Shown piece after piece: positions 53,201 to 62,879 of a stretch of DNA of 64,000 bases (the stretch's first letter is position 1; every line of letters begins with the position of its first letter). Under the pieces are notes generated by a model. It was not told the origin of the DNA. It was given only the letters and a program-made list of their open reading frames with translations, and ran no database searches. Made by a program: the position numbers and the translations under genes. The stretch is from Pseudo-nitzschia pungens (lineage: Eukaryota; Bacillariophyta; Bacillariophyceae; Bacillariales; Bacillariaceae): the NCBI GenBank assembly GCA_037355855.1, contig CM074769.1, positions 1,364,001-1,428,000 on the forward strand. The letters are read 5' to 3'.

Positions 53201-54903
53201 GACAACGGATACGGAATCTTGTTGCGGGTGGTCCCGTTGGTCATGATTTCAGTCGGGGCTCCCGCCTCGGAAGGGTTCGGGATGTGTTTCTCGTGGAGTT
53301 GCAGTTGTTGCTGTTGCAGTGACTGTGAGTGGGAGCGTTGCAGCTGAAACCGCAATTGCTCGTGTTGCTGCTGGAGTCGCCGCTGGAGTCGCTGCTGCTC
53401 CCGGACCTGTCTAATTCTCCATTGCAACCGCGTGTCTCCCGGAGACTTGGGTTGGGGACCGGGCGAACCCGATGGGCGGCGTGGAGAGGTGGTCGGAATT
53501 TTGGTCCTCCCCCGTTCGGGGTTGGCATCATCCTTTTCGTGCGAGTGTGGAGTGGCACTCACAGATGGCGATACATTCGTTGACGCATGGGCAGATGAAG
53601 ATGCATCTGCATCTGCAGGAGCAGACGCTTCCTCTTGGCTAATGACGGTGCTGCTTTCCCCGTCGTTGTCGATTCCCATGATGCTGATGTGGGCACCGTA
53701 CGGCGTCGTTCTGTTGTCGTAGTAGTCAGATTCAGACTGGAAATTGGGGGGAGTCCGGGGAGAAATGGCGGCGGCCGCCGCCAGGGCGGGATGCTGGTAC
53801 GGCCTCCTCCCCGTTGCGTTGTTTGGACTGTCTGAGGTTTGGGAGTGATGGTGATGGTGATGGTGATGCCGGCTCTTGGGAGTGCTCGGAGCCGACGACG
53901 GCAAAGAAGCCGAGAGCGGAGCCGTGGTCTGGGTTCCCGGCAGATGGAGGTAGCTCTCCGTCGATGACGACGACAACGATGCGTGTTGTGGTTCGAGACG
54001 ATCGTTTTCGTCGTCCTCACAAAGCACGGCAGCGTTGATGAACGCGCCTTCTGCTTCCTCCACCTGGCTGTGGTTTTGGTTTTGGTTTTGGTTGTAGTCG
54101 TTTTTGTTCTCGCGGATGCTGCTGTCGTGCCCCCTTTGTGTCCCGCGACTCGGACTTCTTGAACCCCGGCTGTTCCAGCTGTTGCGGCGCTCGCGCTCCC
54201 TCTCGCGATGGCTGCTGTTCGTCCCTCCCTCGTTGGGGGTACGGGACCGTCCCCGCGTCCTCCTCCGGGGAGGACTGTGCTTTTTTGGCAGTGGCGATTG
54301 AGATGCCGAGCTGTTGCTGTTGCTGTTGCTAGACATGGAATCGTCGTAGGAATAGGAGGGATCCGTGTCCTGCATCATGGCTGTCGAGGCGGTCAGGATG
54401 CTCCGGGAACAATCCGCGGCCTTTCCGGCCGCGGTGATCTTTTCGTAGACGGAGGCCTTTGGAAGGGCGGTCTTTTGAGGACTCCGGGGAATTCCCGGGG
54501 ACGACGCCGATCGAAAGGGATTTGGGAGCGACGGCAACGGCGACGGCGACGAGGCACTGGAAGCCGAAACGGCCTCGCTTCCCGCTCCGGAACACCCGAA
54601 TCCCAGGCTTCCACTTGCGTTGCTGCTGGTACTATTGCTTCCGGCACGGCTTCGACCGTGGTTGCGCGATCTTGATGATGATAATGATGATGATGATCTG
54701 CCATCGTTGAAACCGCGGAGGAGTTCCCGCGCATGAAAGCCATAGGGTGCCGAGGTGGCAGCGGTGGTCTCGGTTCCCCCGCACTGAATCGCTTCGAGGT
54801 ACCGGCTGGCAATGGCTCCCTTTCTCCGCCTCGACGGCGTGGTTGGAGGCTGCTGCTGCTGATGCTGCCGGCTTGTAACAACTCCTACCGTGGGAACCGC
54901 CAT
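47284..54903 (-). CDS. Giant Ser-rich, probably disordered protein, unknown function
   Basis: An uninterrupted 7.6 kb exon encodes about 2,539 residues. The first usable ATG is at 54903 (MAVPTVGV); the frame is open a little further upstream but without an ATG. Composition is dominated by Ser, Arg, Asn, Gln and Pro with many RSRS/SRGR-like stretches and homopolymers. Repeated motifs are visible: SYSQST / SYSNST / SYTQST (five times, about residues 920-1050), the trio (V/A)(R/S)SLR..FE (about residue 1500), and STDSEFSDAVTLDPSYAEVS repeated four times (about residues 1640-1790). A bulky acidic DDEEE(A/V)IHYPKG pair lies near residue 2370. No enzymatic domain, signal peptide or membrane segment was recognised. 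A scaffold or RNA/cytoskeleton-associated role is possible but unsupported. Confidence 0.8.
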   Translation of the reverse strand: MAVPTVGVVTSRQHQQQQPPTTPSRRRKGAIASRYLEAIQCGGTETTAATSAPYGFHARELLRGFNDGRSSSSLSSSRSRNHGRSRAGSNSTSSNASGSLGFGCSGAGSEAVSASSASSPSPLPSLPNPFRSASSPGIPRSPQKTALPKASVYEKITAAGKAADCSRSILTASTAMMQDTDPSYSYDDSMSSNSNSNSSASQSPLPKKHSPPRRRTRGRSRTPNEGGTNSSHRERERERRNSWNSRGSRSPSRGTQRGHDSSIRENKNDYNQNQNQNHSQVEEAEGAFINAAVLCEDDENDRLEPQHASLSSSSTESYLHLPGTQTTAPLSASLPSSAPSTPKSRHHHHHHHHSQTSDSPNNATGRRPYQHPALAAAAAISPRTPPNFQSESDYYDNRTTPYGAHISIMGIDNDGESSTVISQEEASAPADADASSSAHASTNVSPSVSATPHSHEKDDANPERGRTKIPTTSPRRPSGSPGPQPKSPGDTRLQWRIRQVREQQRLQRRLQQQHEQLRFQLQRSHSQSLQQQQLQLHEKHIPNPSEAGAPTEIMTNGTTRNKIPYPLSRTSRTLPSNLNGGSGKHNHNHNNDLLSRVRNRFQSDDEDEVLLPSLLDASSSSVSSASLSLTRGGHSPTEAPSSAVAAALPLPIGGLTKNDNNNAASTVLSTATKSSKLAQHVESARKMQSILSSSCGSETTASASLDTNHNVSSLNAEPGGGSETGTEGLTKRLAAAAVEASAEAATRRSGSSPSTSTSTSLRPPGMASLLGPSGRTEDGDRDADSSNGDDLPVPVPQQQQQQQRGTGGGLLRRPSGAQVAMLAAQYRKGNLTARGAQPQPQAPPQQEVRQQPPPSQQELRQQPERETETTENNDSELADSALNWSYSQSTTNFLAADSVVQTPGSQSTTRRLWNSNLNMSYSNSTLTNQVVTPVSQSTMREPGSNPNHPTLDISYTQSTSKVVPDPILSLSYSQSTAANANASGNSALHTPSSQATIRHPMPNLPQAPRLRVEQHRKSSPNQPSAAPREEETETEIETDCHRVLQDNESDESSLPEYESYDSDDEENRGEEDSRGGKTCSNRAQEFVSYNERSSPNTADVFQPRGRSPSSLKKTTSTRKQDSSMETETSKRQQARSLSRGRDRRGKSPIQPLFSSERLDESNNTLSRMRASSLRSRSLGRTITKSMTLSPLTSPSSSPHCSSRPFARPGQSRPGVDPGNKPPLRRTKSLSQPHERKLFAASASPSTQAMRASSKERQSRAKQSVLREKGAQRGDDDEEELVHILEQRNRHDHASFECEGENERETERRSSGTPSLRESRSKTPPTSVVESTVARNPRLRDASPGWRQEPPPARRSSMDSTTSSFRKGSSKDLQSIKDKIRAYNLKKSPRSVRSFNPAESLRVPSSITQWNTVYSSSSRSTDSLEPSNRSRSCHSRRSLSRQAEEEKKEDDGIPRGAYAPASSEMGTLRDKLQRRFVEAQYFGEPVNNDSATTTTTNDEFSVQSLREHFERQSADHENGVEEDDDPSVRSLREMFEPASNKGQNGEAVSSLRARFEPKPRASRMSFASVLNDRGRRTPLFKPMHSRLNDWSVRHLSGRNPGPSPRGAESKCWAETPHNSYRASHTRGEETDSCGRDDLVAPRIPRSHPKPKEGTRNERVHVHDLTKTNTSTDSEFSDAVTLDPSYAEVSVLSNPQLPKAPGVGNDSEGELSRKDTKESSTDSEFSDAVTLDPSYAEVSLLTNPSPIRITRVTENIPAVLKSDNHRIPGAHWTAQGKTRSNAATQELTRKDTKESSTDSEFSDAVTLDPSYAEVSLLSNPSPIRSLPSSGNEPDQASDVSTSLLLNMAKRVPEIGDAMKTSGVPKSSRMLLHGNRGNLGSSSDDSESSYEDETSESSANCSEDRPVADSVPRYRTLQNPSNLLSSSKAESQSHQIVSIPVCDPGFESSEGQNRSTDDSHANRDSLHRSSRLQDNSRMADDSSGRSNRSMSTSGDGVESPYKSPRSIGTAQTPLGPFIPSIESPSEQVFESSSRSSRSGSSPLVSMNSSNQSSHSINSSRQAFGALERSGRSPERWYRDMQRSRSSRSADRFYGEIQPLNRLNTSEDGIGQVHDSSKSTGRSTDKTRAVVDMSILRSPDSQAPPTLSFKDKPRHWPIQQQHEQPASATQLRRPSMEKDHDPSHEEQRSPNNVSNAMDPMGLRATPPGSKPESVPPMPSPFDENYAAIMESRHKMLLSRQRTLLNRRANRGKLQNFQQQHQQQQKKHPPGFFGKTNPISPSRGNIYVGLSDDEEEAIHYPKGGSDYEEEVIHYPKGVEPNAGVNSGSNHSRGLDHSRRPNGFWSGNEQASYGLLPDPQDGFKHWERRQKTSGSHRSPHHRAATPVVQNSGEEHATASRRVTSILSRIRPAFHFGTSLSTSTSPSSSSSSQNWNENKRDSQKQAVLDRLSAVRAARMRQNYADGNGRKNAAGNGTSCQTTLDTIHDSTALNLDDTRPLVSTPGYRYYPHHETSMYFSPRVRDDDQSFATNESNAQEYAAKLAVD

Positions 54904-57900
54904 GTCGAGTGTCGTGGATTGCTTTGCTCTGTTTTGTTCTTTGCTTTGATTTGATTTGCTCGGATTTGCTTTGCTGTGGGAGCGTTTGCACGTTTGCACG
55001 TTTGCTTTGATTTGGTGCGCGAAAACTCCGAACTTTGGATTGTGCGATAATCCCCACGCCCCTGGATCCCTTTACTTTTCACGCGTTGGTTGGTTAGCTG
55101 GCTGTATGGCTGGCTGATATGTTGGTTTCGCTTGGTCAATTTGCACCTCTGTCTTCGATCGGATATCGGATATCGGATCCGAACCAATCCCGGCGCTGCT
55201 CTACACGATAGCTAGCAGTTCAGATCGTTGCGGAATATGAAGACGGATGCGAATGAATGCGAATGGAATGCGAATCCGAATACGTCCGGTACGTACTGCG
55301 TGGTTTGTGGTTTTGAATGAATTTCAACGATGTGTGGCTCCGTGCATGGATCTCTGAGTGTGTGTGTGTGTATACTATTCGATATTGACTATATAGCTAG
55401 AATCAATTCGGAACGATCCGCGAGGGTAGTGTTGTATGTGCAATGGTGCGGAAGAATACAGTAAATTACCGAACACGTCTCTCACTCTCACTTGTTTCCC
55501 AATTGACTATGGAATGCCGTGTCGTAGACTTCACCGTAAGACTGCGTGCACTTGTTCAATACGAGTGCCGGTCCGAGTCGAGTAACCTTATCGTTGCAGC
55601 TGGAAACGACGCTTTGCAGCTAATCCTTAGCTATCCGATAGCACGGTACAAGTAAGAATACTCGTACGGGCACCAGTACGAACGTCGCCGTGCATTGGAG
55701 TAGAATCAGTCGTCACACTTCGTGCCGTACGAGTGCGAGTACGAGTAACCTTGCTGTACGGTGTTCAATGTTCAATGCAGTCACTCTCGGTTTTGTCTCT
55801 AACTCTCACTGACTGAGTCTCGGTGTCTTCTTCGGTCGGTTGGGATGATATTGATAAATGTTGGTGTGACAGTTTGGTTTTTGCCGACTTGCTTTATAGC
55901 CTACAGGAACACGAGACGCACCAAGGCAACAAACGATGGAAGAGTTGGTGCCACGAATGGGTGCCGTAGATGCGGTATCGCGGTAAAAACCGTACTGCCG
56001 TAAGGTTACTCACACCCGCGTTCGATGATAAAAATACAGTAGCTGGGATGGGTGAGGGGATGGATGACGGAACACACAAGAAACCAAACAACTCGTGCTT
56101 CGTATTATTTCTACGGTACGACTTTTGCGCAGCAGAAAGTTGCGTTCCACTAGAAAAAATTAAAATCCACAATCCGGAACGAACGGAAAAAAAAAAAAAA
56201 AAAAAAAAAGAAACCCCCCCTGCGGTCCGGATTGGGTATATGTGTGCCAAGCAATCGGTAGCTTACTCGTACGCTGTAGCGTACGTGTAGTCGTACTTGT
56301 GCTTTGCGCACGATCGAGTTGATACTCCCACTCGGTTGTACGATCGAACACAGTGCGTAGAACTTCTACTACACTAGGCTATGACATACGAATGGATCAA
56401 TCCATCTCACCGGAAGAGCAGGCGCGGGAGAACAGCCAGAATGTCTCATTTTGGCACAAATAATCCAGACAGTACGTACCGGACACACTTGTATGCTGGT
56501 AGGAAACCTATTGACGATGCAACGTGCCGGTATCAACGCACGTCCAACGGACGAGGATGACATTGTGTTTTTGGCAGACTAACTGGTGGGGTGTTCGGTG
56601 GGTTTTCGCGATCTGGTAACGCCGCGTGACAATTGGACACACTAATTACACGCAGTGTACTGAACGCACTGATATATTACCCGGCTCTACTCCGATCGAT
56701 GGAGTGTCTCCGCGCACTCGGTCCAGGGACGGCGATAGTATTGTCAGTAGGGGACAAACTTGTGTGTACAGTCCGTACGAGCACGAACTTGCACTTGCAG
56801 TGTTATTCGTACGGTGTCGATACGACTGTTGAACTTGTACCGTAAGGTTATGGTAAACCTTACGCAAGAAAACTTGAGAGTGTACGCATTTTGTATATTG
56901 TAATACGAGACGATGATTGGCTCAGTCGTGGAGATTTGGACGTCACATTCCAATGAGGTGCTCGCTTTCCCGAACGATCCCGATTAGAAGAGAGGCGGGC
57001 GATCCTTGAAACGACAGGGATCATCATTTTCAACAGAGGTGCGACACGATGCGCGCGATGATGGTGATTGGTGATGATTCATTCATGATTCATTCATTCA
57101 TTCATTCACCAGCACAGAGACAACAGCAACGACGACAACGACAACGACAACGAATAAGGTACCATGGACGGTAATACCTGATACCTTGTAGAAATGAATG
57201 AGGAGTTACTGTACGGCGAAGAATAAACACAGTAATGGCGGAATCGAAAGACAACTATTCCCAAGCAACCAAAGGCTAGTAAGAAGCAACAATGTTTTTG
57301 GGTTTGAAACTCGACTCGAATGGTTGAAGGATATGTACGAGTAGTAGTACGTTCTACTAATAGCAAGATTCGAACAATCTTGTTCTTCCCACTAGCTAGT
57401 ACTACTACTACTAATGGCATGCCTCATTCAATTGGGATGCCAACGATACCACGAAGGATGATGACACCAAGGGCAGAACTACACTGCGCTGTTGTCGTCT
57501 GCTCGTTGTAGAATAATTGGTTTCATTGTTTTGATTCAATGTTGTTATGATAATACCATGGATGGTGTCTCTAATGTATCATACGCAGCACAAACAAAGT
57601 AGATTATAATATTACAATAATATAATATAATATTTATCAAATTTAATATTCTATGAATCATGTCTTTTGTCCGATGGAACCCATCTTCAGTCTACGTAAA
57701 AAATATAATCATAAACAATAAGGAAGCAATGGTCCCACGGTAACTATATTTTGTCGGTTGCACATTTAGGAGTTTTCTTCACATTTCTGTTTCTTTGTTG
57801 CTTCTTGCTGCATGTTTGCTTGCGGCAACGGTTGGTTGGTGGGTGGAAGGGAAAGAAGGAAAGGAAAGGAAAGGAAAGGAAAGGAAATCGATATCGTCGG

Positions 57901-58083
57901 ACGTTTTTACGGTTTGGTTTGGTTGCTTTGGCTTGATTGCTTTGGTTTAGTTCGGTTGATCCAAACCGTGGTGGTATCTGTGTGTTTGTATACACTAGCG
58001 GTCGTCGTCCGATCCACTCCTCCATTCCTCTCTCCGGTCCAGCCCACACTCGACTCGACTAGACTAGACTAGACTAGACTCGA
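54904..58083. other. Long intergenic region without recognised genes
   Basis: It contains the presumed promoter of the giant Ser-rich gene, a (GT)n run near 55360, GTACGAGT-type words at about 55550-55760, an A21-type homopolymer at about 56189-56209, a (CATT)n run at about 57075-57108 and an AT-rich stretch near 57600-57660. From about 57853 there is a (GGAAA)n run, then (CTAGA)n at about 58055-58080. No frame shows a family resemblance. Confidence 0.6.
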
Positions 58084-61000
58084 TTAGACTCGATTGGACC
58101 AGCCCTCTCGTTGTTGGTAATCCGGGTCGTCGTTGGAAATCCGGCGTCCGGACACCTCCTTCCGGTACGCGATTTCCGCGGTAGTGGGATACCAGGTGGT
58201 CGGATTCCACGTCGTCGGATTGAATGTGGGATCAAGGCTCGGACCGTCGCTCGGGATAAAGCTGGGGGCCGCCGTCGGCACCCGCGGTCCAAAGACGTTC
58301 GTTTGCTGGGACGCCGACGTCGACGCGCCCGGTCGAACCACCGTGCCCCCGTATGAGGTGGGTCTGGCGGTCGGGGACGACGAAGGGGAGGAGCTCGGCG
58401 ACGCCGTGGGAGATTTCGTGGGATACTTGGTTGGCTTGTCCGTGGGAGTGGCACTGGGAGCTGGAGACACAGTGGGAAACTGGGTTGGATATTGTGTCAC
58501 TGGACGCCAGGTGGGCCATGGAGTGGGTGGTCTAGTGGGCTTCTTGGATGGCTTGGGTGTTGGCTTTCGTGTGGGGTTGAATGTTGGGTTGGCACTAGGA
58601 ACATCTGTGGGGGCCATGCTTGGATCATTGGATGGAGCCTCACTGTCAACCACCAGGAAGGATGGAGGCCTGGCAACAGGTACATTCAGCACCGGAATAG
58701 ACCCAGGAGGGCTTGTTGGATAAACTCTGTAAGTCGGTCGAAGAGTGGGAGACCTAAGAGCGGATCCGCTGCCATCGCCGCCGCCGGAGGAAGCTTCCAC
58801 CGGCGTGCCCGGTCGCTGAACAGAAGTCAGCGGTGAACTGCCCGACACACCACCAAGGTTTCCGTAAGAAACGGGGGAACCGGTCCACTTGCGAACGGGT
58901 GCCGGGGTCGGGGCCTCGAGGGTCGATCCAGATCCCGGCCGGGTAGCGGACTGGTTGTTGCCCGGGTTGTTCTGTGGGTTGCGGTTGGCCGCCGTGGGTG
59001 AAAAGGTGCTGCCGTTGCCTCCGGAAAGAAATCCCGATCCCGACCCGCGGTCCACCCCGGTGGGGGTGGTTACCCCTCCTGTGGAACCGCTTTCGCTCGC
59101 TCCGGTGGGAGGGCTTCCGAAAACGGCCTGCGAGGTTACCGGTTCGTTCTCGAGGTCGGAAAACGAGCTTCCCGTGGGTCGACCAATGAACCTGCTCTCG
59201 AGGGTGTCGCCCGACAAATAGAAAGGCATGTCGATTGTCGGGTGATTGCTGATAGTTGGCATCCACGTTGTTGGCACATATGTCGGGAAGGGAGTCGCTT
59301 CCGAGGGTGTTGGTTTGGGAGTGGTGGGCTTTTTGCTAGGGCTCTCGCTCGGCACTCCGGTTGGAGCGCTGGAAACAGTGGGAGCGTCTGAGATCGACGG
59401 CGCCGAGCTAACACTGGGAGATTCGGTCGGAGCCACCGGCGCCTTTGTTGGCGCAGCAGTGGTCGGTTCAGCAGTGAGGCTGGCAAAGCCTCCCCCATTC
59501 GAATTACCTGGTCGCGACAGGGAATCCATGTAGGTGGTGGGACTCGGGGTTTCCTTCACGGTAGGGTCTGCAGTTGGTGGGACGGTGGGTGGCTTAGTTG
59601 GAGGCAGAGTGGGCTTATCGGTAGGGGCCGGAGAGAGCGGGGTGGGCTTTGGAGATATGGTTGGGGGAAAGGTTGGGTGGTTTGTGAGCCAAGGTCTGGT
59701 GGGTACCGGAGTGGGTCGGAAGGTGGGCCTCTTGGATGGCTTGGGAGTCGGCTTGTGGGTAGGACTGAGTGTTGGGTCGACACTAGGAGCATCGCTTGGG
59801 CTTTCGCTAGGGTCACTACTCGGAGCAGGGGTCTTTACCTGCAAATACGATCCAGGTCTATCCACCGGGACGCTTGCAATTGGGAGCGGTCTCGGAACAC
59901 TCGCAGTGCCAACAGTAGGTCGGAGGGTTGGGGTTCGCACAGAATCGTTACCAAGAGCGGAAGACGAAGTGGTCGAACCCGGTCGTTGGAAAGTAGTGCC
60001 CGGGGTGTTGGTATCCGATATTTGACGGATGGGTGCTGGTGTTGGGTCCCCCGCCTGCAATGAAGAGCCTGTTCCAGGTCTGATAGCATTTTGGCCGTTT
60101 GATGGGTTGTTTTGCGGGTTCCTGTTGGCGTCCGTTGGCATTGGAGTGCTTGCGCTACCTGCCAGAGAAGTGGATCCCGGCCGTGAAACTTCGGTCTGGC
60201 TGCTAACGTTCTCTACCGGCTGATTCTCTTCATCGCCTCCGAAGAAACTGCCTCCGCTAGGACGGAAGAACCGTGCATCTGCGGATTCATTGACGATATA
60301 GAATGGGTAATCGATCGTCGGATGATTGGAGATTGTGGGCATCCATGTCGTCGGTGTATATGTAGGATAGCTAGTGTGAACAGGCTGTTTCGTCGTAGGC
60401 TTCATTGTGGGCGCGTCGGTCCAACCAACAATAGGAGCATCACTTGGGGCGCCAGAGGAAGAAGGAGCACTAGAAATCGATGGTGCCGAACTGATGGTCG
60501 GGGATTCCGATGGAACAATAGGTGCATTCGTCGGTGGCCTGGTGAGTTGTGAGAAAGTTGATCCATTGACATTACCAGGGCGTCCTACAGTGCCCAAGTA
60601 GGTTGTGGGGCTTGCAGTTGGGGTCGCAGTTGGGACCGAACTTGGCGACGCCGTGGGAGATTTCGTGGGATACTTGGTTGGCTTGTCCGTGGGAGTGGCA
60701 CTGGGAGCTGGAGACACAGTGGGAAACTGGGTTGGATATTGTGTCACTGGACGCCAGGTGGGCCTTGGAGTGGGCGGTCTAGTGGGCTTCTTGGATGGCT
60801 TGGGTGTTGGCTTTCGTGTGGGGTTGAATGTTGGGTTGGCACTAGGAACATCTGTGGGGGCCATGCTTGGACCATTGGATGGAGCCTCACTGTCAACCAC
60901 CAGGAAGGATGGAGGCCTGGCAACAGGTACATTCAGCACCGGAATAGACCCAGGAGGGCTTGTTGGATAAACTCTGTAAGTCGGTCGAAACGTGGGTGGT

Positions 61001-61860
61001 CGCAACGAACCACCGGTAATGGAAGTAGTTCCTGAAGGGCCTGGTCTCGGAACAGAGCTAATGGGCAGAGATCCAGGATTGTTGAATTGCCTGACTGGCG
61101 CTGGTGTCGGATCGTTGGGGTTGAGTGAAGAACCGGATCCTGGTCTAGAAGCGCTTTGGTTCATTGCTGGGTTGTTCTGTGGGTTCCTATTTGCTGGTGT
61201 TGGTGAGGGAGTGCCCCCTGCGAGAGAGTTTGACCCTCTGTTGACTCCACTGGAACTGTTTGCCGGTGCTCTGACCGGCGGAGCTGTTGGAATCGAATCA
61301 AAGGTATTGGAATTTTCTCGTACGATACTGCTGCGCGAACCAGGCGTGCTTGCAACTCTATCGCGTCCGTCACTATCCTTCTGGTATTGCACATCTTCAA
61401 AGATCCTAGATGTTACTTCATCTTTCTTCTGATGCTCAAAGATTCTTGCTGATGGAATCTCATGGTTCATGTTCTGAGTCTTGACTTCGTCATTGACCGG
61501 CTTCTCTTTCTTTTCCTTTTCATCTTTTGTAGCAACTTTCTCTCCTGTACTATAGTCTTCTGTTTCCGCTTCGTCTTCTTCGGGTTCGCGTTCAGCCTCG
61601 GGTTTGAGTTCAGCCTCTGCCTTTTTGCGTTCCTTTTCAGACTTTTGTTGCTTGTGACCTTTCTCAGTCTTTGACTTCGATTTTTTTGACTTCTTCTCAC
61701 TCTTCAAATCTCTTGGTCTCACCAGATCGACTTCAAATCGACTCTGATCTGAACCATTGATCTGGATATCCGACTCGAGACACATAATGGGCTGGATATT
61801 AGTCACCGCAACAAGAGCAACAATTGCAGCCAACAACTGTCTCCTAGTAGAAAAAAACAT
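58084..61860 (-). CDS. Secreted PT/PS-rich repeat protein with basic N-terminal domain
   Basis: One exon encodes 1,258 residues, starting at the ATG at 61860; codons upstream are open but lack an ATG. A signal peptide is present (MFFSTRRQLLAAIVALVAVTNIQPIMC). A highly charged Lys/Glu region lies at about residues 45-140 (KSKKSKSKTEKGHKQQ...). The remainder is three large modules rich in PTxxPT and PSxxPS: each has RPGS..SL, NRNPQNNP, APVR, RPT, then tracts like KPTPKPSKKPTRPPTP and PSxAPT. Modules one and three share a nearly identical 346-bp segment. The composition resembles diatom cell-wall or frustule-associated and adhesive proteins, probably O-glycosylated; that role is inference. The short C-terminus is charged with no membrane anchor. 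Confidence 0.82.
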   Translation of the reverse strand: MFFSTRRQLLAAIVALVAVTNIQPIMCLESDIQINGSDQSRFEVDLVRPRDLKSEKKSKKSKSKTEKGHKQQKSEKERKKAEAELKPEAEREPEEDEAETEDYSTGEKVATKDEKEKKEKPVNDEVKTQNMNHEIPSARIFEHQKKDEVTSRIFEDVQYQKDSDGRDRVASTPGSRSSIVRENSNTFDSIPTAPPVRAPANSSSGVNRGSNSLAGGTPSPTPANRNPQNNPAMNQSASRPGSGSSLNPNDPTPAPVRQFNNPGSLPISSVPRPGPSGTTSITGGSLRPPTFRPTYRVYPTSPPGSIPVLNVPVARPPSFLVVDSEAPSNGPSMAPTDVPSANPTFNPTRKPTPKPSKKPTRPPTPRPTWRPVTQYPTQFPTVSPAPSATPTDKPTKYPTKSPTASPSSVPTATPTASPTTYLGTVGRPGNVNGSTFSQLTRPPTNAPIVPSESPTISSAPSISSAPSSSGAPSDAPIVGWTDAPTMKPTTKQPVHTSYPTYTPTTWMPTISNHPTIDYPFYIVNESADARFFRPSGGSFFGGDEENQPVENVSSQTEVSRPGSTSLAGSASTPMPTDANRNPQNNPSNGQNAIRPGTGSSLQAGDPTPAPIRQISDTNTPGTTFQRPGSTTSSSALGNDSVRTPTLRPTVGTASVPRPLPIASVPVDRPGSYLQVKTPAPSSDPSESPSDAPSVDPTLSPTHKPTPKPSKRPTFRPTPVPTRPWLTNHPTFPPTISPKPTPLSPAPTDKPTLPPTKPPTVPPTADPTVKETPSPTTYMDSLSRPGNSNGGGFASLTAEPTTAAPTKAPVAPTESPSVSSAPSISDAPTVSSAPTGVPSESPSKKPTTPKPTPSEATPFPTYVPTTWMPTISNHPTIDMPFYLSGDTLESRFIGRPTGSSFSDLENEPVTSQAVFGSPPTGASESGSTGGVTTPTGVDRGSGSGFLSGGNGSTFSPTAANRNPQNNPGNNQSATRPGSGSTLEAPTPAPVRKWTGSPVSYGNLGGVSGSSPLTSVQRPGTPVEASSGGGDGSGSALRSPTLRPTYRVYPTSPPGSIPVLNVPVARPPSFLVVDSEAPSNDPSMAPTDVPSANPTFNPTRKPTPKPSKKPTRPPTPWPTWRPVTQYPTQFPTVSPAPSATPTDKPTKYPTKSPTASPSSSPSSSPTARPTSYGGTVVRPGASTSASQQTNVFGPRVPTAAPSFIPSDGPSLDPTFNPTTWNPTTWYPTTAEIAYRKEVSGRRISNDDPDYQQREGWSNRV

Positions 61861-62879
61861 CCTTGCTGCAGGAAAAACAATACCACGATTTGATTGCAAT
61901 TTTTAGCTTTGATTATTGCTGCTTTCTCTATCTTTCTCTTCGCGTTCTGCAACTTAAAACTACGCTGCTATTGATCGATTGCGTTGCTAGATTATTCCAC
62001 CACCGGATGTGGACGGTAGTTGGTGATTGGTTTTCTGTTCTTCGCGATGATCAATGCGGTGATATGACTATTTGTACGAGTATCGTGAGTTCTTCACTTC
62101 AGTTTGTGACGAGGAACATTTGAAACGCCTCAAGCAGCAACTAATCTGCCACTACATAGGTGATGAATCATATTCGTAAATGTATACACCAATTTCCAAT
62201 TACGCCGTAAGTAGACCAAAGGCTTATATATTCTTTTTACCGAGTAACCGTTATACTCAATCACGAACGGTTGGGTAAGATTAATTAGGAACAATAGGCA
62301 CTACTGATTTACGTTGACGGTCAAATTTGGTGCACTTCTCCATCGGATTCTTTCCTTGCTGGACGTCATGACATCATGTTCTCATTGGAGGTGTACCGTA
62401 CTAACTGCTTCGTAACTACTGTACTACGTAGTAACTTACCAGTTCGTACCACTGTCAGTGATACAATCACGAAAAAATTATGAGTAAGGTTAACCAAGTA
62501 AGGTTATCAGTACTCGTACAAGGACTTCGTAGTACCAATTGTGAGTGAAACGAATCTGTCCCCCTTTTTCTTGTTGTTTACCATTATTTTCATCATTATT
62601 GTTGTCCACTTTTGATGTCATTTTGCATTGAATCTGAACAGATTCTTTCTAACATGGTGTTTATTCCTAGTATGATTGTTGTTATGTGCATAGTATGATG
62701 TGTTTGGAGCGTAAAATTTCATGATAAGTACTACCAGCACCAGCATGTGGACCATGTTAGCAAAACACCGGTCTAAATGATGATGTTTGTTTGTGAATTA
62801 TACTACCCCACAGGTCACTTATGCTGGTTGTGTTGATTATTCACCTCCCTATCCAAGATGCTAAGGTCCCTGTGCTAAG
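61861..62879. other. Intergenic region upstream of the PT-rich gene
   Basis: It includes the presumed promoter of the minus-strand PT-rich gene. GTAAGGTTA/CTACGTAGTAAC words occur at about 62430-62530. No gene was recognised. Confidence 0.6.

Noticed and set aside
54904..54999. Upstream extension of the giant Ser-rich protein by 32 residues
   Set aside because: The extension begins at GTG, not ATG, and encodes a repetitive Lys/Ser/Gln stretch matching leader-sequence repeats. The ATG at 54903 is the better start.
61861..61899. Upstream extension of the PT-rich protein by 13 residues
   Set aside because: It begins at TTG and would bury the signal peptide. The ATG at 61860 places the signal peptide at the N-terminus.
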